Shown here piece after piece: positions 15,838 to 28,892 of a stretch of 64,000 nucleotides of DNA. The notes beneath the pieces were generated by a model, which was given only the letters and a program-made list of their open reading frames with translations, did no database searches and was not told the origin of the DNA. The stretch lies in the NCBI RefSeq assembly GCF_900005765.1, contig NC_041687.1, positions 62,001-126,000 on the forward strand. Direction: 5' to 3'. Both the position numbers and the translations under genes were made by a program. This DNA is from Plasmodium relictum (taxonomy: Eukaryota > Apicomplexa > Aconoidasida > Haemosporida > Plasmodiidae). Position 1 is the first letter of the stretch. Each line of letters opens with the position of its first letter.

Positions 15838-17430
15838 ATGAGGAGCAACTTAATTTTGTCTCTAAATAATGCAAAAGACTTCTTAAAAAATAAAAACAAA
15901 GATGGATATTCTGTTTATGATCACATATGTGAATTAATAAATTTTATTGTTGTTGAAAAACCGGAAAAATGTTACGAAAATTTTGAATTAATATCAAATC
16001 ATATAAAAGAAAGGAAAAAAAGAAGTGATAAAATATTAAGTGAAAAAGAGATAGATAAAAGTAATTTAGATAATTATATTTTAAACGAATATATAAAAAA
16101 AAAAAAAGAATGGTTGGAAAAATTAAAATTATTATTTATAAAAAATTCAGAAATTAAGCCAATTAATTTACCTTTTATGAGGGATTTCTATGAACAAATA
16201 AAATTAATAAATTGGGCAGGATATCATATTAAAAAAAATATAATATGTTATCTAAATAATTCTATAAAAAATATATTAGAAAAATATAAAGATGAATTAA
16301 AATCATTAAACTTCTGGGGAATATTAAAAGGAATCAAAAACGATTACTATATCTTAGAAGGAGAGTTAAAAGATAAAAAAGATATTTCTTTTTTAAAAAA
16401 AAAGGACTCAGAAAAATATTCAGATACTTCTTATGATGAAGTATTATCAAGTAATAAATCTTCACCTTCTACAGATGACAGTAAGGATACTTCTCAAAAA
16501 ATGAAGCAAAAAAAAAAGAAAAACACAGAAAAAAAAAAAAAAATAAATAAATTTTCCTACAAAAAGGAAGATTATGAATATTTTAATAAAAAAGTGAATA
16601 AAAATGTATATTGGGTTTCAATAAATGGAAAAGACGAATGGGTATTATTAAAATTTACAGCACCTCAATATATTAAAATTACTAATAAAATTAATAAAAT
16701 GCTAACTGGGGATCTTAATCATATAATAACTTCTTTTCCTAAAATTACAATAAAAGAAAAACATTATTTAAGAGCCATTATATCTATTATTTCAGCAAAC
16801 ACTCATATATCACCTAAAAATTATTATATATTAAAGCAAAAAAACAAAGATAAAGAAAATAGTGAAGAAGAAAAACAAAAAAATAAAGATGAAGATGAAA
16901 ATGAGGTAGAAGAATATGAAGAAAAAGAGAACAATCAAGAACAAATGAGAGATGATACACATGGTGAAATAATTGAAAATAAAAAATTTCAATTTGAAAC
17001 TAATTCCTTATTAAATGTCAATAATTGGGTATATTTTAGATATAATTTTTTACCAAATGGACATATAAGTTATCCTAAAAATATTATAATTAAAAAAAGC
17101 AAAAAAATAAAAAATATTATTAAAAAAAATCCTCCTCTAAAAATTTTAAGAAATATAAATAGTGAAAATCACCAACAAAATAATTATGCATGGAGAATAA
17201 AACATTTAAATCCTGGTGGTTATTATGGAAAGAATAATTTACATTATGATATAATAATTATTTATAATTTATTATATTATGGAGCATTTACTATATATTT
17301 TAATAAACAGTTTTTTAATTTTTATATAGGAAATGGAATAAAATTACAACATACTTACCTTCACACATATGCTCCTGGAAAAATTCAGTCAGATAAAAGT
17401 GAACTATCAGAAGTAGATCAAATAAATTAA
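15838..17430 (+). CDS. Radial spoke head protein RSP4/RSP6 homologue
   Basis: 530 residues in one exon. In other eukaryotes RSP4/6 (RSPH4A/RSPH6A) form the head of the axonemal radial spoke, which touches the central pair and controls dynein. Family marks visible here are YWVSINGKDEWVLL (about 256-269), the helix leading to MLTGDLNHIITSFP, YLRAIISIISANTHISP, WVYFRYNFLPNG, and the C-terminal block LLYYGAFTIYFNKQFFNFYIG followed by GNGIKL (about 478-510). The acidic tail that follows animal proteins is very short here. Lys/Glu/Asn-rich insertions lie at about 175-245 and 335-380. In Plasmodium the only axoneme is that of the male gamete, so expression in male gametocytes is expected. Assignment rests on motif order recalled from the family. 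Confidence 0.85.
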   Translation: MRSNLILSLNNAKDFLKNKNKDGYSVYDHICELINFIVVEKPEKCYENFELISNHIKERKKRSDKILSEKEIDKSNLDNYILNEYIKKKKEWLEKLKLLFIKNSEIKPINLPFMRDFYEQIKLINWAGYHIKKNIICYLNNSIKNILEKYKDELKSLNFWGILKGIKNDYYILEGELKDKKDISFLKKKDSEKYSDTSYDEVLSSNKSSPSTDDSKDTSQKMKQKKKKNTEKKKKINKFSYKKEDYEYFNKKVNKNVYWVSINGKDEWVLLKFTAPQYIKITNKINKMLTGDLNHIITSFPKITIKEKHYLRAIISIISANTHISPKNYYILKQKNKDKENSEEEKQKNKDEDENEVEEYEEKENNQEQMRDDTHGEIIENKKFQFETNSLLNVNNWVYFRYNFLPNGHISYPKNIIIKKSKKIKNIIKKNPPLKILRNINSENHQQNNYAWRIKHLNPGGYYGKNNLHYDIIIIYNLLYYGAFTIYFNKQFFNFYIGNGIKLQHTYLHTYAPGKIQSDKSELSEVDQIN

Positions 17431-18808
17431 GTATACTATAAAAAAAAAAATTAAAAAAAAGATAAATATTTTATTTTAAAATTATATAATAAAGACATAT
17501 TGTTTTTATTTTTATTATTACTTTTTTTTCTTTTTTTAAATTTTTTCATACATGTTTTTTTTTTATCACTATGAATTAAAAAAATATACATGTAATATTT
17601 TAGTTTTATATAAAAAAAAAAATCTCACAGAAAATTGTATTTTCACTATTCACGAAATAGACATTTTATAAACAAATTGAAAATAAAATAAAATGATTAG
17701 TAAAGTATATTTAATCAAATAATAATATTGCATAAAAGTATAATAACTAAAATATAATTTTCAATAAAATGCATGATCAAAGCTTAATATATGATTAAAG
17801 AATTAATATAAAAACTTACAATAGATAAATAATAAAAATTATATTAAAAAAAAAAAAAAGCGAAAATATATAATTTATAATATATAATTAAAGAAAATAT
17901 AGAATATTTTATTGAGAATAGATTTTAAAGTTTTCTTATGAGTGTTTTATTTAAAATTTTATAAAGTTTGTTTATTTTAATTATGAATATATAATTTTTT
18001 ATTTCTATAGAAAAACATATTTATATTAGTCAATTCAGTATCTTTTACTATTTTATGTGGTATCACTCTATTTTATTTTAATTTATTTTTGTTTTATTAT
18101 GATGCTTTTTTGAATTTCTTTAGATACTTCTTTTATTTTATTTCGATACCCTTAGGAATTTCTTTTGATACTTCTTTCACTTTATTTTGATATTTCTTTT
18201 ATTTTATTTTGATGCTTTTTTCAATTTCTTTTGATACTTCTTTTATCTTATCTTGATACTTGATTAAATTTTTGTACTTTGATTTACTTTTAATCTAGTG
18301 TTAGTTATTTTTGGAATAATTTTTGTTTGATTAGATTTTTATCTTAATTTGAAATATTTCTATTTGTCTTTTTCTTTTCCCTAATTTCTACATAGGTAAT
18401 TTTATTTAATTATGTATTCTCTAAAAAAAAAAAATAGTGCACCTTCATTTTTTTTGTAAAAAGAGTGAAAAATTTTCATTAACTAAAAAATGATTTTTTC
18501 TGCATGCAACTTAAAGAAGTGATAACCATGATTTTAAAAAAATATAATTATAAAAAGTAAATATATAATTTTTGATAGTGTTAACAGACATAAAAAAAAT
18601 AATAATTTTTATTTTTTCACTTAAATAAATATATAACATAAAATTAATCTTTTAGTTATTATGAATTATTCATTCTTTTTTTCATTTTATACATCTTTAT
18701 TTTCAAATAAGTAGATTAAGCAAGGGTATGAATTAAAATATTACCTTACTTATTTAGATAATAATTTAAATAGTTATTTGTATCACTTTATTTAATTATT
18801 TTTTTTTT

Positions 18809-18849
<41 letters not shown>

Positions 18850-21841
18850 CTATGTGTACTTTTAAAAATAAATATAATTTTATATAGTTTTTTTTTTGTG
18901 AGTTTATATATATATAGTTTTAATCTAATTAACAAATATTCTTTTTTTCTATTATCTCTTTTTTCTAAAAATATTAAATTGTTTTAATTTTATATAAAGA
19001 TCACTTTAATTAAAAAAAAAAAATAGCTTGTAATAAAAACTTAAAAAATTAAAATATAAGGTAAGAATTAATATATATATACCTTTATAAATATATTATT
19101 GAAATTAAATTATATTTATGAATATTCTTTTTTATTAATAAGCATATTAACAAAAAAAAGATACATAGTAAAGAATAAATGAAAAAAGAAAAAAAACAAA
19201 AATTTAGTAAAATAAATTTTTATAACCTAAAAACTCTCTACATGTAATAAGAGTAAGACTTATAATTTTTAATATAAAACGCATTACTCTTTTTTTGTTT
19301 TTGTCTATTTTTAATTATGATTGTTTTAATTTAATAGAAAACAAATATGTTCCTCAAAATATTTTATTTTATTTTTTTTTTTTTCTTTATTTTACTGTTT
19401 ACATAAAATAATATAAATTAAAAGTCGCTTCCTTATTTCATGTTAAAAAATTCATTTAATTAAAATAACCAAACTTTCTTACCTAAAAAAAATATTAAAT
19501 TCATCAATTTACAATCATATATATAAATTTTTTATTTATATAACTAATAAATCATCACTCTTCTAAATTTCCTTTATTCAAAGAGTAAATTAATATTGTT
19601 ATCTGTATAATTTTTATTATTTATTCAAACTAGAAAACATCATTTAAGTGAACATAAAAAAAATTCAAATTTAATAAGTAATTTAAAATATGTAATTACT
19701 AAAAAATTCGATAATCATATATATGTAAGTGAAATTATTATGATGTCGGATACAAGTTATAGTATTTTTATTAAAATGGTAAGTTAATCAGAGAATAAAA
19801 GTTCCTTTTTTCAGCATTCTTTCTTTCTTTTTTTATAGAAAATAGTTATAAATTAACAAAATAGAAAAGAAGAAAAAGGTAAAAACAAAAAGTAAATTAG
19901 GTATATGAATGTTATATAGAGAAATAGATATTAATAGAAATCATGTAATTAAAATATTTTATTAAATCATATATATTAAAATTTCGAATGAAATATTTTT
20001 TTTCTAAATTAATTTGTAAATTATCATTGTATATATGCTTTTTTGTTGTTTTTTTCATTAATTTCATTTTTTAGATATATGCATAAGCAATAATTTCCTT
20101 AAGGAAAGTTTACAAAAAAAAAAAAAAATCTTTTACATTTATTAATATTTAAGTTGAAATAACATAAAGTGACCATTTATTTTTTCCAAATTTTGATAAT
20201 AAATACTTCAAGAAAATTAATAAAAAAATTTTTCAATTTGTATTCTTATATTTATTTTAATATAATTAAATATGTATTAAAAATAATATGTTATATAAAA
20301 ACTCTTTTATTATTTTGTTTTAGCCTCATTTATTTTTTTAATATAGTAATGTGTTTTATATATATTAGATATTTTTTTTTTTTTTTAAATTCATTATTTT
20401 AAAAATATTTTTCTAAGGCATTAAAAAATAGACAATACTATATTTTTAAATTTTCTTTTAATCATTTTCTTATGTTTCGATTTTAATATTAAGAAAAATA
20501 CTTGACTTATTTGAAGATCTTAAAATGAGTTTCAATTCAATTTTTAATATAAGAAAACAATAAAATAAATAACTAAAATTTAGTTTTAAAAATTATAAGG
20601 CACTTAACTAATAATGGAAATGGTAGTAATATTAACAAAGATAATGATGTTATTTAAAATAATGAAGAAATCAGATCCAAAATACAATAAATGAAATAGT
20701 AATTTTATCAATTTCCACAATTATTATCTGGAATATCATTATTTAGAAAATTTTAACTTATATTTACAAAAAATAAATATATGTTATTAGTGAAAAATTA
20801 AGAAAAACACACAAATATATATAGACAAAATATTTAAAATTCATATATGAGAGTTAAATATTAATGGTAAAATTAAAAATATAAAAAATATATCAAAAAA
20901 AGAAAAGAAAGTTCCTATGAAAAAAAATATATATATCATTTAAAAGCAAAAAAAAAATTAATAATATTTAAAATGATATCCCTTTAAGAAAAAAAGAAAT
21001 ATGAAAACATAATCTTAATAAAATATATTATTATAGCTAATATGTTGTAAAGTTTTCAAAAATATTTGAAGATAGTAGTAATACCATAAAAAAAGGAGTT
21101 ATTAGTCAAAAATAATTTTAAAGGTATTAAAAATAGTTTATAAGAAAAATATTTACAAAAAAATAAAGGATAATACAATGAGATAAATTCATAAAAATTT
21201 TAAAAAATATTTTCTCTGTGCTTATTGTATTTTTTTTTTTTTTTGTTAATGTACATTTTCATAAAATGATTATCCATATATTATTTGATTTTACTTTTTT
21301 AAAGCATTTAAAAAAATTTTAATGTCATGCATTTTTTATATTTTATGCTTGCATTAAAATTTTATGTGATATTTATAAAAATAAAATTATGCAAAAAATA
21401 AAATAAATAAAAATAAGTAAAATGTTAACCAAAAGACAAAGGAAAAACGAACACATTTGTCATAACATAAAGAAATTATTTAAAAATGTGATTCAATTAA
21501 ATATATTTTTAAATTTCATTTTATCCTTTTGTTAATAGAACAATATATGCTATCCTTTTTTAGTAAAAAAGAATAACCAATTTTTAATTTTATATATTTA
21601 ATATTTTAAAAGATGGTATACGAATTAAATTTTTTATTTTTTATTCTTTTTTATATATAATAAATTATTTTAAGTGTTAAAAATAAATAAGAGTAATAAA
21701 AAATTAAATTAATAAAATAGTAAATTTTAAAAATACCAAAGGAAACTTATTAAAAAGAATATAAATTATAAAAAAAAGAAAAAAAAAACAAATAATTAAA
21801 AAAAAAGGAAATGAATAAATGAATTTAAAAAAAAAAAAAAA
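17431..21841. other. 4.4 kb gene-free convergent gap
   Basis: This lies between the stop of the radial-spoke gene (plus) and the stop of RPC8 (minus). Convergent gaps elsewhere in this window are 0.7-2.3 kb. No frame has coding character; the frame at 20169-20402 is Phe/Ile/Tyr-rich noise. The gap contains a 22-bp minisatellite (18101-18276), a (TA)n tract near 18813-18844, and a purine-rich, stop-riddled stretch at about 20610-21200. It is not extreme enough in A+T to look like a Plasmodium centromere. Confidence 0.6.
18101..18276. repeat. 22-bp minisatellite, eight imperfect copies
   Basis: Copies start at 18101, 18123, 18145, 18167, 18189, 18211, 18233 and 18255, with an exact 22-base period. 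Each begins GAT(A/G) followed by C/T-rich sequence; a typical unit is GATACTTCTTTTATTTTATT plus two bases. Two subtypes partly alternate: one with AATTTCTTTT and one with ATTTTATTTT, giving a weaker 44-bp higher-order period. The last copy is degenerate. The lack of length changes despite point divergence is notable. Confidence 0.93.
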
Positions 21842-21892
21842 TTAATTCCACCATTTGACTAAACCTAATCCATCTTGTTGGACGGTTGCCTT

Positions 21893-21937
<45 letters not shown>

Positions 21938-22985
21938 TTTTATTTATTTATTTATAGAAAATATTTATGTTAACTTATTTAATTACCGTAATAGACATAG
22001 ATGGTACTGATTCATCTTTATTCATTTCATTCGGATCTATTTAAAAAAATATATATATTTGTGATAAATCTTGTCATAAATCATATATTAATATTTCTTT
22101 TAATATATATTAAGAAATTGGAAAAAATATTTCAATTATTATGACTGTTTTTTTTTTCCCCTTACCACTAAAGTATGTATCTAAAATTCTTACTCTTATC
22201 AGCTCATTTTTTGTATAAAAAAACTTGATTCCTTCATAATTCCAAAACCATTCTTTCTTTTCTTCATCACTATAAAATAAAAAAACAGAAAATTTTTTTT
22301 TTAATAATATTGAAAATTTTGATTGGAATCTATGAAAAAAAAAAAAAAAATATTTACAACTCTTTAGGCTCTCTTAAATTTGCGCAATTAACTCTTATAT
22401 TTTCAAAAAACCCTAGACTAACTAAGAATAAAAAAAAATTATTATTCATAATATTATGTTGTAAAATAAAAGTAAAAAAATAATAATATAAAATTAAGAG
22501 TTAACTTATTATTCCATTAGAATCAGAACTTTTTACAAATCCTTCAATAATTTCATTTTCAAATGGTTGAAAAAAGACTAAACGAAAAATAACTTTAAAT
22601 CTAATTTCACCACTTCCTTTTAATATTTCTTTATTTTTTATTTCTAATATATCATATAAACCGACGCAAAAACCAACATTTTGCAAAACCTATTAAAATG
22701 TAAAGGTTTATTATTTTTAGTTTTACATAAAATAGTTTCATATTTTACATTTTCTTTGAATAAGTAAAAAAAAAAAAAAGTCATAAAATTATTTATTCAA
22801 TTAAATAGACTTTTTATTTTATATATTTGTTTTCATATTATATATATATTTTCTTATTCTTTATAAATTTTTACTTTATCAATATATTTAGCTCTTAATA
22901 AAAATTCAATTACATTTCTTATTTCTTCATCTTTAAAATGCGCTTCAATATTTAGTACATCTTCAATGCGAAAAAGTGAAAACAT
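21842..22985 (-). CDS. RPC8: DNA-directed RNA polymerase III subunit RPC8 (Rpc25/POLR3H), 6 exons
   Basis: Exons on the minus strand are 22985-22875, 22689-22506, 22421-22358, 22269-22166, 22036-21987 and 21889-21842. They join to 186 residues with all phases matching. RPC8 is the Rpb7-like stalk subunit of Pol III that pairs with RPC9 (CGRP1) and helps initiation at tRNA and 5S genes. The N-terminal SHS2-like part starts MFSLFRIEDVLNIE. VGFCVGLYDI, then VIFRLVFFQPFENEIIEG, ISLGFFENI, and WFWNYEG follow the order of the human protein. The last exon encodes GLGLVKWWN, matching the conserved C-terminal GLGLLSWW. It is slightly shorter than human (204 aa) because the linker before the C-terminus is reduced. 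Confidence 0.93.
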
Positions 22986-23999
22986 TCTAAATTAAAAAAC
23001 GCAAGAAAAATATTAAAAAATCTATATATCATAGTAAAAGGAAGCAGTTGTATAAGAAAAAAAAAGTTATGTATTTTTCATAATTAAAAAAAATAGCATT
23101 AATTATTTTAATAAAATTAACTATTTATTTTATTTTAATTTATCTTATTTTTTTTAGTTGGAAAATTTAAAAAGTATTTTTTTTTAAAGATTAAATATGA
23201 GTAAAAAAAAAAGAAATAAACAAGAGAAAAAAAAATTAAAAAAAAAAAAAAAAGATATTACTCTACAAGAATTAAATGAGTTTGAAAATTTCAAATTTCA
23301 TATTTTATTTATAATGTTATATTTGTTTTTTTTAATTTAATAAACTTGTATATTTTTTTAATAATTTTTTTTACTTGGCATATGTATATTTATTTTTTTT
23401 TTTATTATTTCTTACTAACCGATTCTTTATTTTTATTAATATGTTATAAAAAAATATATATTTTAACAATTAATTTTATTTAAAAAATTTTCTTCTATAT
23501 TTTTATTAGTAATAAAACACTTTTTAAAGAAATATATAATTTCTCAAGGGAATCCTGTGTATCCACCCATTTTTTTTTATAAATTATTATTAATTCTTTA
23601 TTAATTACAAAAATATTTTAATTGTTTTTTAGTTCAAAAACAATGGTGTAGTGATGCGTATATATAAATATATATAATAATAAAATAGTATAAAAAAAAA
23701 GAAAACAAAATATATAACTTTCATATTATTTATTTCTTATAAATATATATATATATATATATATTTTTTTCTTAGACTAAGCTAAAGTAAATTCTCTTTT
23801 ACATTTTTGAATAATTTTCGAAATAAATTTTTTTTAATTCTAAATTTTTTAAATAGTACTTTAAAGTAGTCGAAAATTTAATTTTTTTTCTACATAAGCT
23901 TTTTTAAATAATTGATAGTTGGAATTTAGTTTCATTCAGAAATCACACTTTTTTATTTAAAGAAATAATTTAAGGAAGAGAATAAATGATGAATTAAAA
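22986..23999. other. Divergent intergenic region (RPC8 / MFS transporter)
   Basis: 1 kb between two start codons, expected to hold both promoters. A (TA)n tract lies near 23744-23762. No coding frame or RNA gene is seen. Confidence 0.6.
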
Positions 24000-26040
24000 A
24001 TGAAAAAATGGAAAGAGAAAAGAAAATGGCATATAAATATAATTTTGATGTTTTTCCATCATTTTTTTGATAAGATAAATTATTCCATGAGAAATACTTT
24101 TTTACACGATCATTACATTTATTTAAAATTTAGAAAAAATAAAATTATTGGTCTATTATCAATAATTAATTCAACTGTCTGTTTAATTATATCACCTATT
24201 GTTGGTTATTATTGTGATAAGTATAAAAATAAGAGAAAAAAAGGATTACAAATAATTTCGGTATCTTATTTATTAGTGAATATTATACATTATATGTTTA
24301 TAAGAACTAATAGTTTAATTTTGATTATATTTGTCACTGCCTTATCTAAGATGCTACATGAATGTTGTCATGTCATAACAGAATCTATTTTTATAGAAAG
24401 TATAGATAAAGGTTAAATATTTGAATTAATTTTTTTTTTTTTTTTTTTTTATTTAATGTAAAAATCATATATGAATTAATATAATAGGAAATAAATTTTA
24501 CATATATAAATTTATTTAAATTTATATTTAGGAAAGAAGAGTTTAATATTTACTTATCAGAAGCTTATAAGTACTGTAGCAACAACTTTAGGACCATTTT
24601 TTTGTTTGATATTATTTTATTTATATAATGATATATGGAATATTAAAAACATTTTCATAATATTTCAGTTTTCTATACTTAGTATCCTTCCTCAAACATT
24701 TATTAGTTTTCTTTGGGAAAACGATAATATTGATGTAATAAAAAATACGGAAGAAATTGATTTAATAGCAAAAAAAAAGGATCAAAAGAATATATGTTGC
24801 TTTTCTACATATCATATTCCTTATATTGTTTTTATATCACATATTATTACCTTAGCTGGAGCAGGTTAATAGATTTTTTTGATTAAATAAATAATTTCAA
24901 TCTTTTTATATATTTTTAATATTTAATGAAATTTAATTACATTTTATCTCATTTAAGCACGTTTCATTTCATATAATTATATTTTATTATTGTATTTTTA
25001 TAGGAATGACATTTAAATATTTTTCTTTGTTTTTGAAAACTGAGTACAAAGTATCTCCTATGTCAATGTGCATTCTTAATATTGTAATTCCAGTTCTTTT
25101 ATCCATTTTTACTTATGGTAAATTAAAAAAAAAACACGAATAAAAATGAAATAAATAAATGAACATTTAAAATTTAAAAAAATATTTTTTTTTTTTTAAG
25201 TTTCTCAAAAGTTGTCTAAAACACTAGGAAGAGCACAAGTTTCTTTGTTTTTCACGTCCATTGGTTTTTTGTTATTATTTTAAATTTAATTAAAATCTTT
25301 ATGCATATATAATTATTGTGGTTACCTTTTTATTTATTTATTTTTTTTTTTTTTCAGGTTATTATGCTCATTATCATATATTCACAATTACAAAGATGTT
25401 TTAAAAGTTCATGTTTTGAGGTTATTATTTTTTATGATAATTTTTTTTTATCTAATTTATTTATTGATAATTAAGTTATAACATTTTACTTTTATATTAA
25501 TAGGAGCGTTTTTCAAAATTGTACTAATCCAGTAGATAAAAGTATATTATATGATTTTATTGATACAAAGAGAGATACAGGTTTAAATAAAAAATAAAAA
25601 TTTTAATTAATTTATATATATTATATATTCCTTTTTTTTTTTATTTTTATCTTAGGAAAATGGATGGGTGTACAAAGTTTATACTATTTGGTTTGGTCTA
25701 TCAGTGCTTATTTTGGTTTATAAATAAATAAATAAAATATATTATCTTCATATATTTAAATTTTTTTTCTCTTTTTTAATATAAACAATATTTTTAAATT
25801 TTTCAGGAGGATGGTTATCTGACATATCATCATACAGAAATACTTTTAAAATAACAAGTAATAATAAAATATAATTCTTCCTTTTTTTTTTATACAAATA
25901 CTCAAATATTTTTTTGATATTTTATAATAAATAATAATTTTTTTTTTTTTTTTTTTTTTGTTTTAGCTTTTTTTTATTTGGTATCGTTAATAATTTATAC
26001 TCCTCTTCTATGGCTCGTTCCTATTAAAGAAACTGTATAG
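24000..26040 (+). CDS. Major-facilitator-type multi-pass transporter, 9 exons
   Basis: Exons 24000-24411, 24532-24864, 25004-25117, 25201-25270, 25358-25420, 25504-25580, 25656-25715, 25807-25857 and 25967-26040 join to 417 residues. Many hydrophobic segments (about 10-12) are spread through the chain. Between the first membrane helices, GYYCDKYKNKRKKG resembles the MFS motif A (GxxxDRxGRR) loop. In the second half, RSVFQNCTNPVDKSILYD is followed by GKWMGVQSLYYLVWSISAYF and GGWLSD, a pattern of MFS-like proteins. Donor choice in exon 4 (TTTTTT|GTTATT) is unusual, but the alternative GT upstream brings in a stop. The substrate cannot be read from the sequence. The ATG at 24000 is the first after an in-frame stop. 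Confidence 0.85.
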
Positions 26041-28435
26041 AAAAAATAAAGAACATAAAATTCTTTTGTTTAATATTAAAATTGATATTAAAAAATATTA
26101 AATGATTTAATTTGTTTGTAGTTTTCATGTTCTTTTTATAAAAAAATTTACACATTTATAGATAAATTACAAATAAATAAATATATATATATAATAATTA
26201 TTAATTTTTACATTTTATTCTCTTGTATTTATGTTTTTATTATCTTTCTTAATTTTTTTATTTCTAATACATATCCTAAATAAATAAATTCCTTTTCAAT
26301 GAAAAATTATTTTTTATTAGTTTTTTAAAAAAATGTAAGTTATTTATTATATTATTTTTATAAAAAAAAAAAAAAAAATTAAGAAAAAGAAGAAAATTAA
26401 AAAGAGATAAATAATAAAATAAATAAAAGATGCGTTTTTTTTTTTTTTTTTTCATTATTTTTATTTATATAATTTAAATTGTAAAAATTTCCATTTCCTT
26501 AATTTTGTCTATTTTACTTTATTTTTTTATTAAATAATATTGTTTCTTTTTATATCAATATTTAATTCCTCACTTTTTTTTAATTAATAAAAATTGAAAA
26601 ATTCATAGGGATAATTTTTTAAAATGTACATTTTTTTAAATTATTTTATATTCTTTTTGTTTTTTTTTTTTTTTTTTCTATATACATTCGTTAAAAATTT
26701 ATAAATAAATAAAATAATTCTTTTCTTTTTTTTAAAACAATTTTTAATGATATATTAATATGAACCTTATATTTTTTCTTAAAAAAAAAAAGTATGTACA
26801 CAAGCAATTTACCAATAAAAAAAATATTTACAGAACATGTTAAGTGTTGAATTTTTTTATTTTCTCGTAAGCTTTAAATTAAAAAAAGAAATAAATAAGT
26901 TGTAGAAACGAAAAAAGTTCCATATAAAATTATTAAAAAAAAAGGAAGAAAAACTTTTTTAAGTCATAATGATTAAACTTTAAAAGTTAGACAGAAGTAA
27001 CATTACATATATTGTAACATTGTTCAAATAAAAAAAAATTAAAAAAAAAAAAGCACAAATTTGCACAAATTTTTTTTTTTTTGTTGTTGTAATAATTCTA
27101 ATAATTGTGTAGTAAAATTGATAGAATCAAAAAGAAAAAAAAAATGGGATAAATAAACCTTTTTTATTAATACTTCTTCTTTTATCTAATTTAAAATAAA
27201 ATAAATGAAGAATCATGAACAATTTATGATATGTTAAAAATGGACTTTTTTTTTTTTTAAACAAATTTATGTTAATTTATTTCTTTTTTTTTAATTATTT
27301 TTTTAAAAAAAGAAAATGGTTTAGTATAAGAATAGTTCTAGAATTAAAAAAAAAAAAGAATCGTATGAAAAAGAATGCAATTTTATTAATAAAGCAGTTA
27401 CCAGCAATTCCAATTATAAATAAATGGAACTAAGCTTCTTTTTAATAAATAAAAGATAAAAAAATTTTATAGACATTTTTTTATTTCATTATTATGAATA
27501 TTATTTGTTTTTTAAATTTTTAAATAAAATAAAAATAAATTTTTTCTCTTTACTATTTTCCATATATTTACGTTGCTATTCTTTTCTCTTTTTGTTTTCT
27601 TTTCAAAAAGGTTTTTTTTATCTTTTGTTTTGTTTTTATAAATGATATATATATTTTTGTTTTATTTTTATTAAAAAAAAAAAAAATTATGTATATTCTT
27701 AAGCATTGATTCTATTTTATTTTTTAATAAAAACAAATGAATAGCAAACAAATTTTTAATTAAAAATCCAATATTCTAAAAATTAACATAAAAAATATAT
27801 ATACATGCTCTTTATTTTTTTTTAATAAAAAAAAACATTTTTTTTTTTTTAATGCAAATTACTACTTATAAGAAAAACTCAAATTTAATAAGAAAACCAT
27901 TTTAAAATAAAAAATTTACTAAATGATAAAAAAAATATTTATAGTTCCATTTGTTTCAATTAATAGTACTATATATTACTATATTCTGTTTTTAAAATTC
28001 AAAAATTTTAGTGTAATTAATTTTTTTTTTTTTTTTTGTTTTATTTTTTTATGTTACATGTTTTTAAAAATAACTAATTAATTTAAATTTAAAAGAATTT
28101 TCTTTTTTTTTTTTAGTCTTCATCTTGCATTTATAAAATAAAAACACTATTTATTTATATTAGAGGAATATTTTCATTATTAAAGAAAAAGTAATGTGAA
28201 ATTTATGTAAAATATAATAAATATATTAAATCTTTTTTTTTAACACCTGATTTCTGTTTATATTATTTTAAATTTTTTTTATATTTAAAAAAAAAAAAAA
28301 AAAGAAATGAATATTCACATGAATTCATTATTTAAAAGTTTATATTGTTTTGATTTATGAATAATTTTAAAATTTTAATATTTTCTCTTTTATAATCTTA
28401 TTTTCCTCCCGATCTTGCTCTTTCTCTTTATCCTT

Positions 28436-28472
<37 letters not shown>

Positions 28473-28892
28473 ATATACGCATAATACTTTTTATTTAAAC
28501 AATTATTTATCCTTTAATATTTTTATTTTAACACTGTCTTTTTTTTTTTTTTAAATTGATGTTGAGTTATAATTACGTATTATCTATTAATAATATATTT
28601 TTTATGTCAATATTAAAAAATTTAAATAGTTTGATTTTTCTTTTTTTTTAGTTCTTCATTTTATTTATGTATTTAAGTTATTTAATTATGTATTATTTTT
28701 TCTTTTTCAAACAAATTTTAATTTTATATAAAAGTAATTTATATATTTGGTTGTAACAACAAAATATAGTATTATTCACTTTTTTTTTTTAATTTTTTTT
28801 TTTTTTATTTAATTCATTCAAATATTATATAAATTATTTTCATTTTTTTCTTTTTTCTATATTTATTACAAAAATTCACATTACTAATTTAA

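Noticed and set aside
17431-21841. Centromere
   Set aside because: The gap is long and gene-free with a tandem repeat, but its A+T content does not stand above neighbouring intergenic DNA as Plasmodium centromeres do, and the remembered position on P. falciparum chromosome 11 does not fit.
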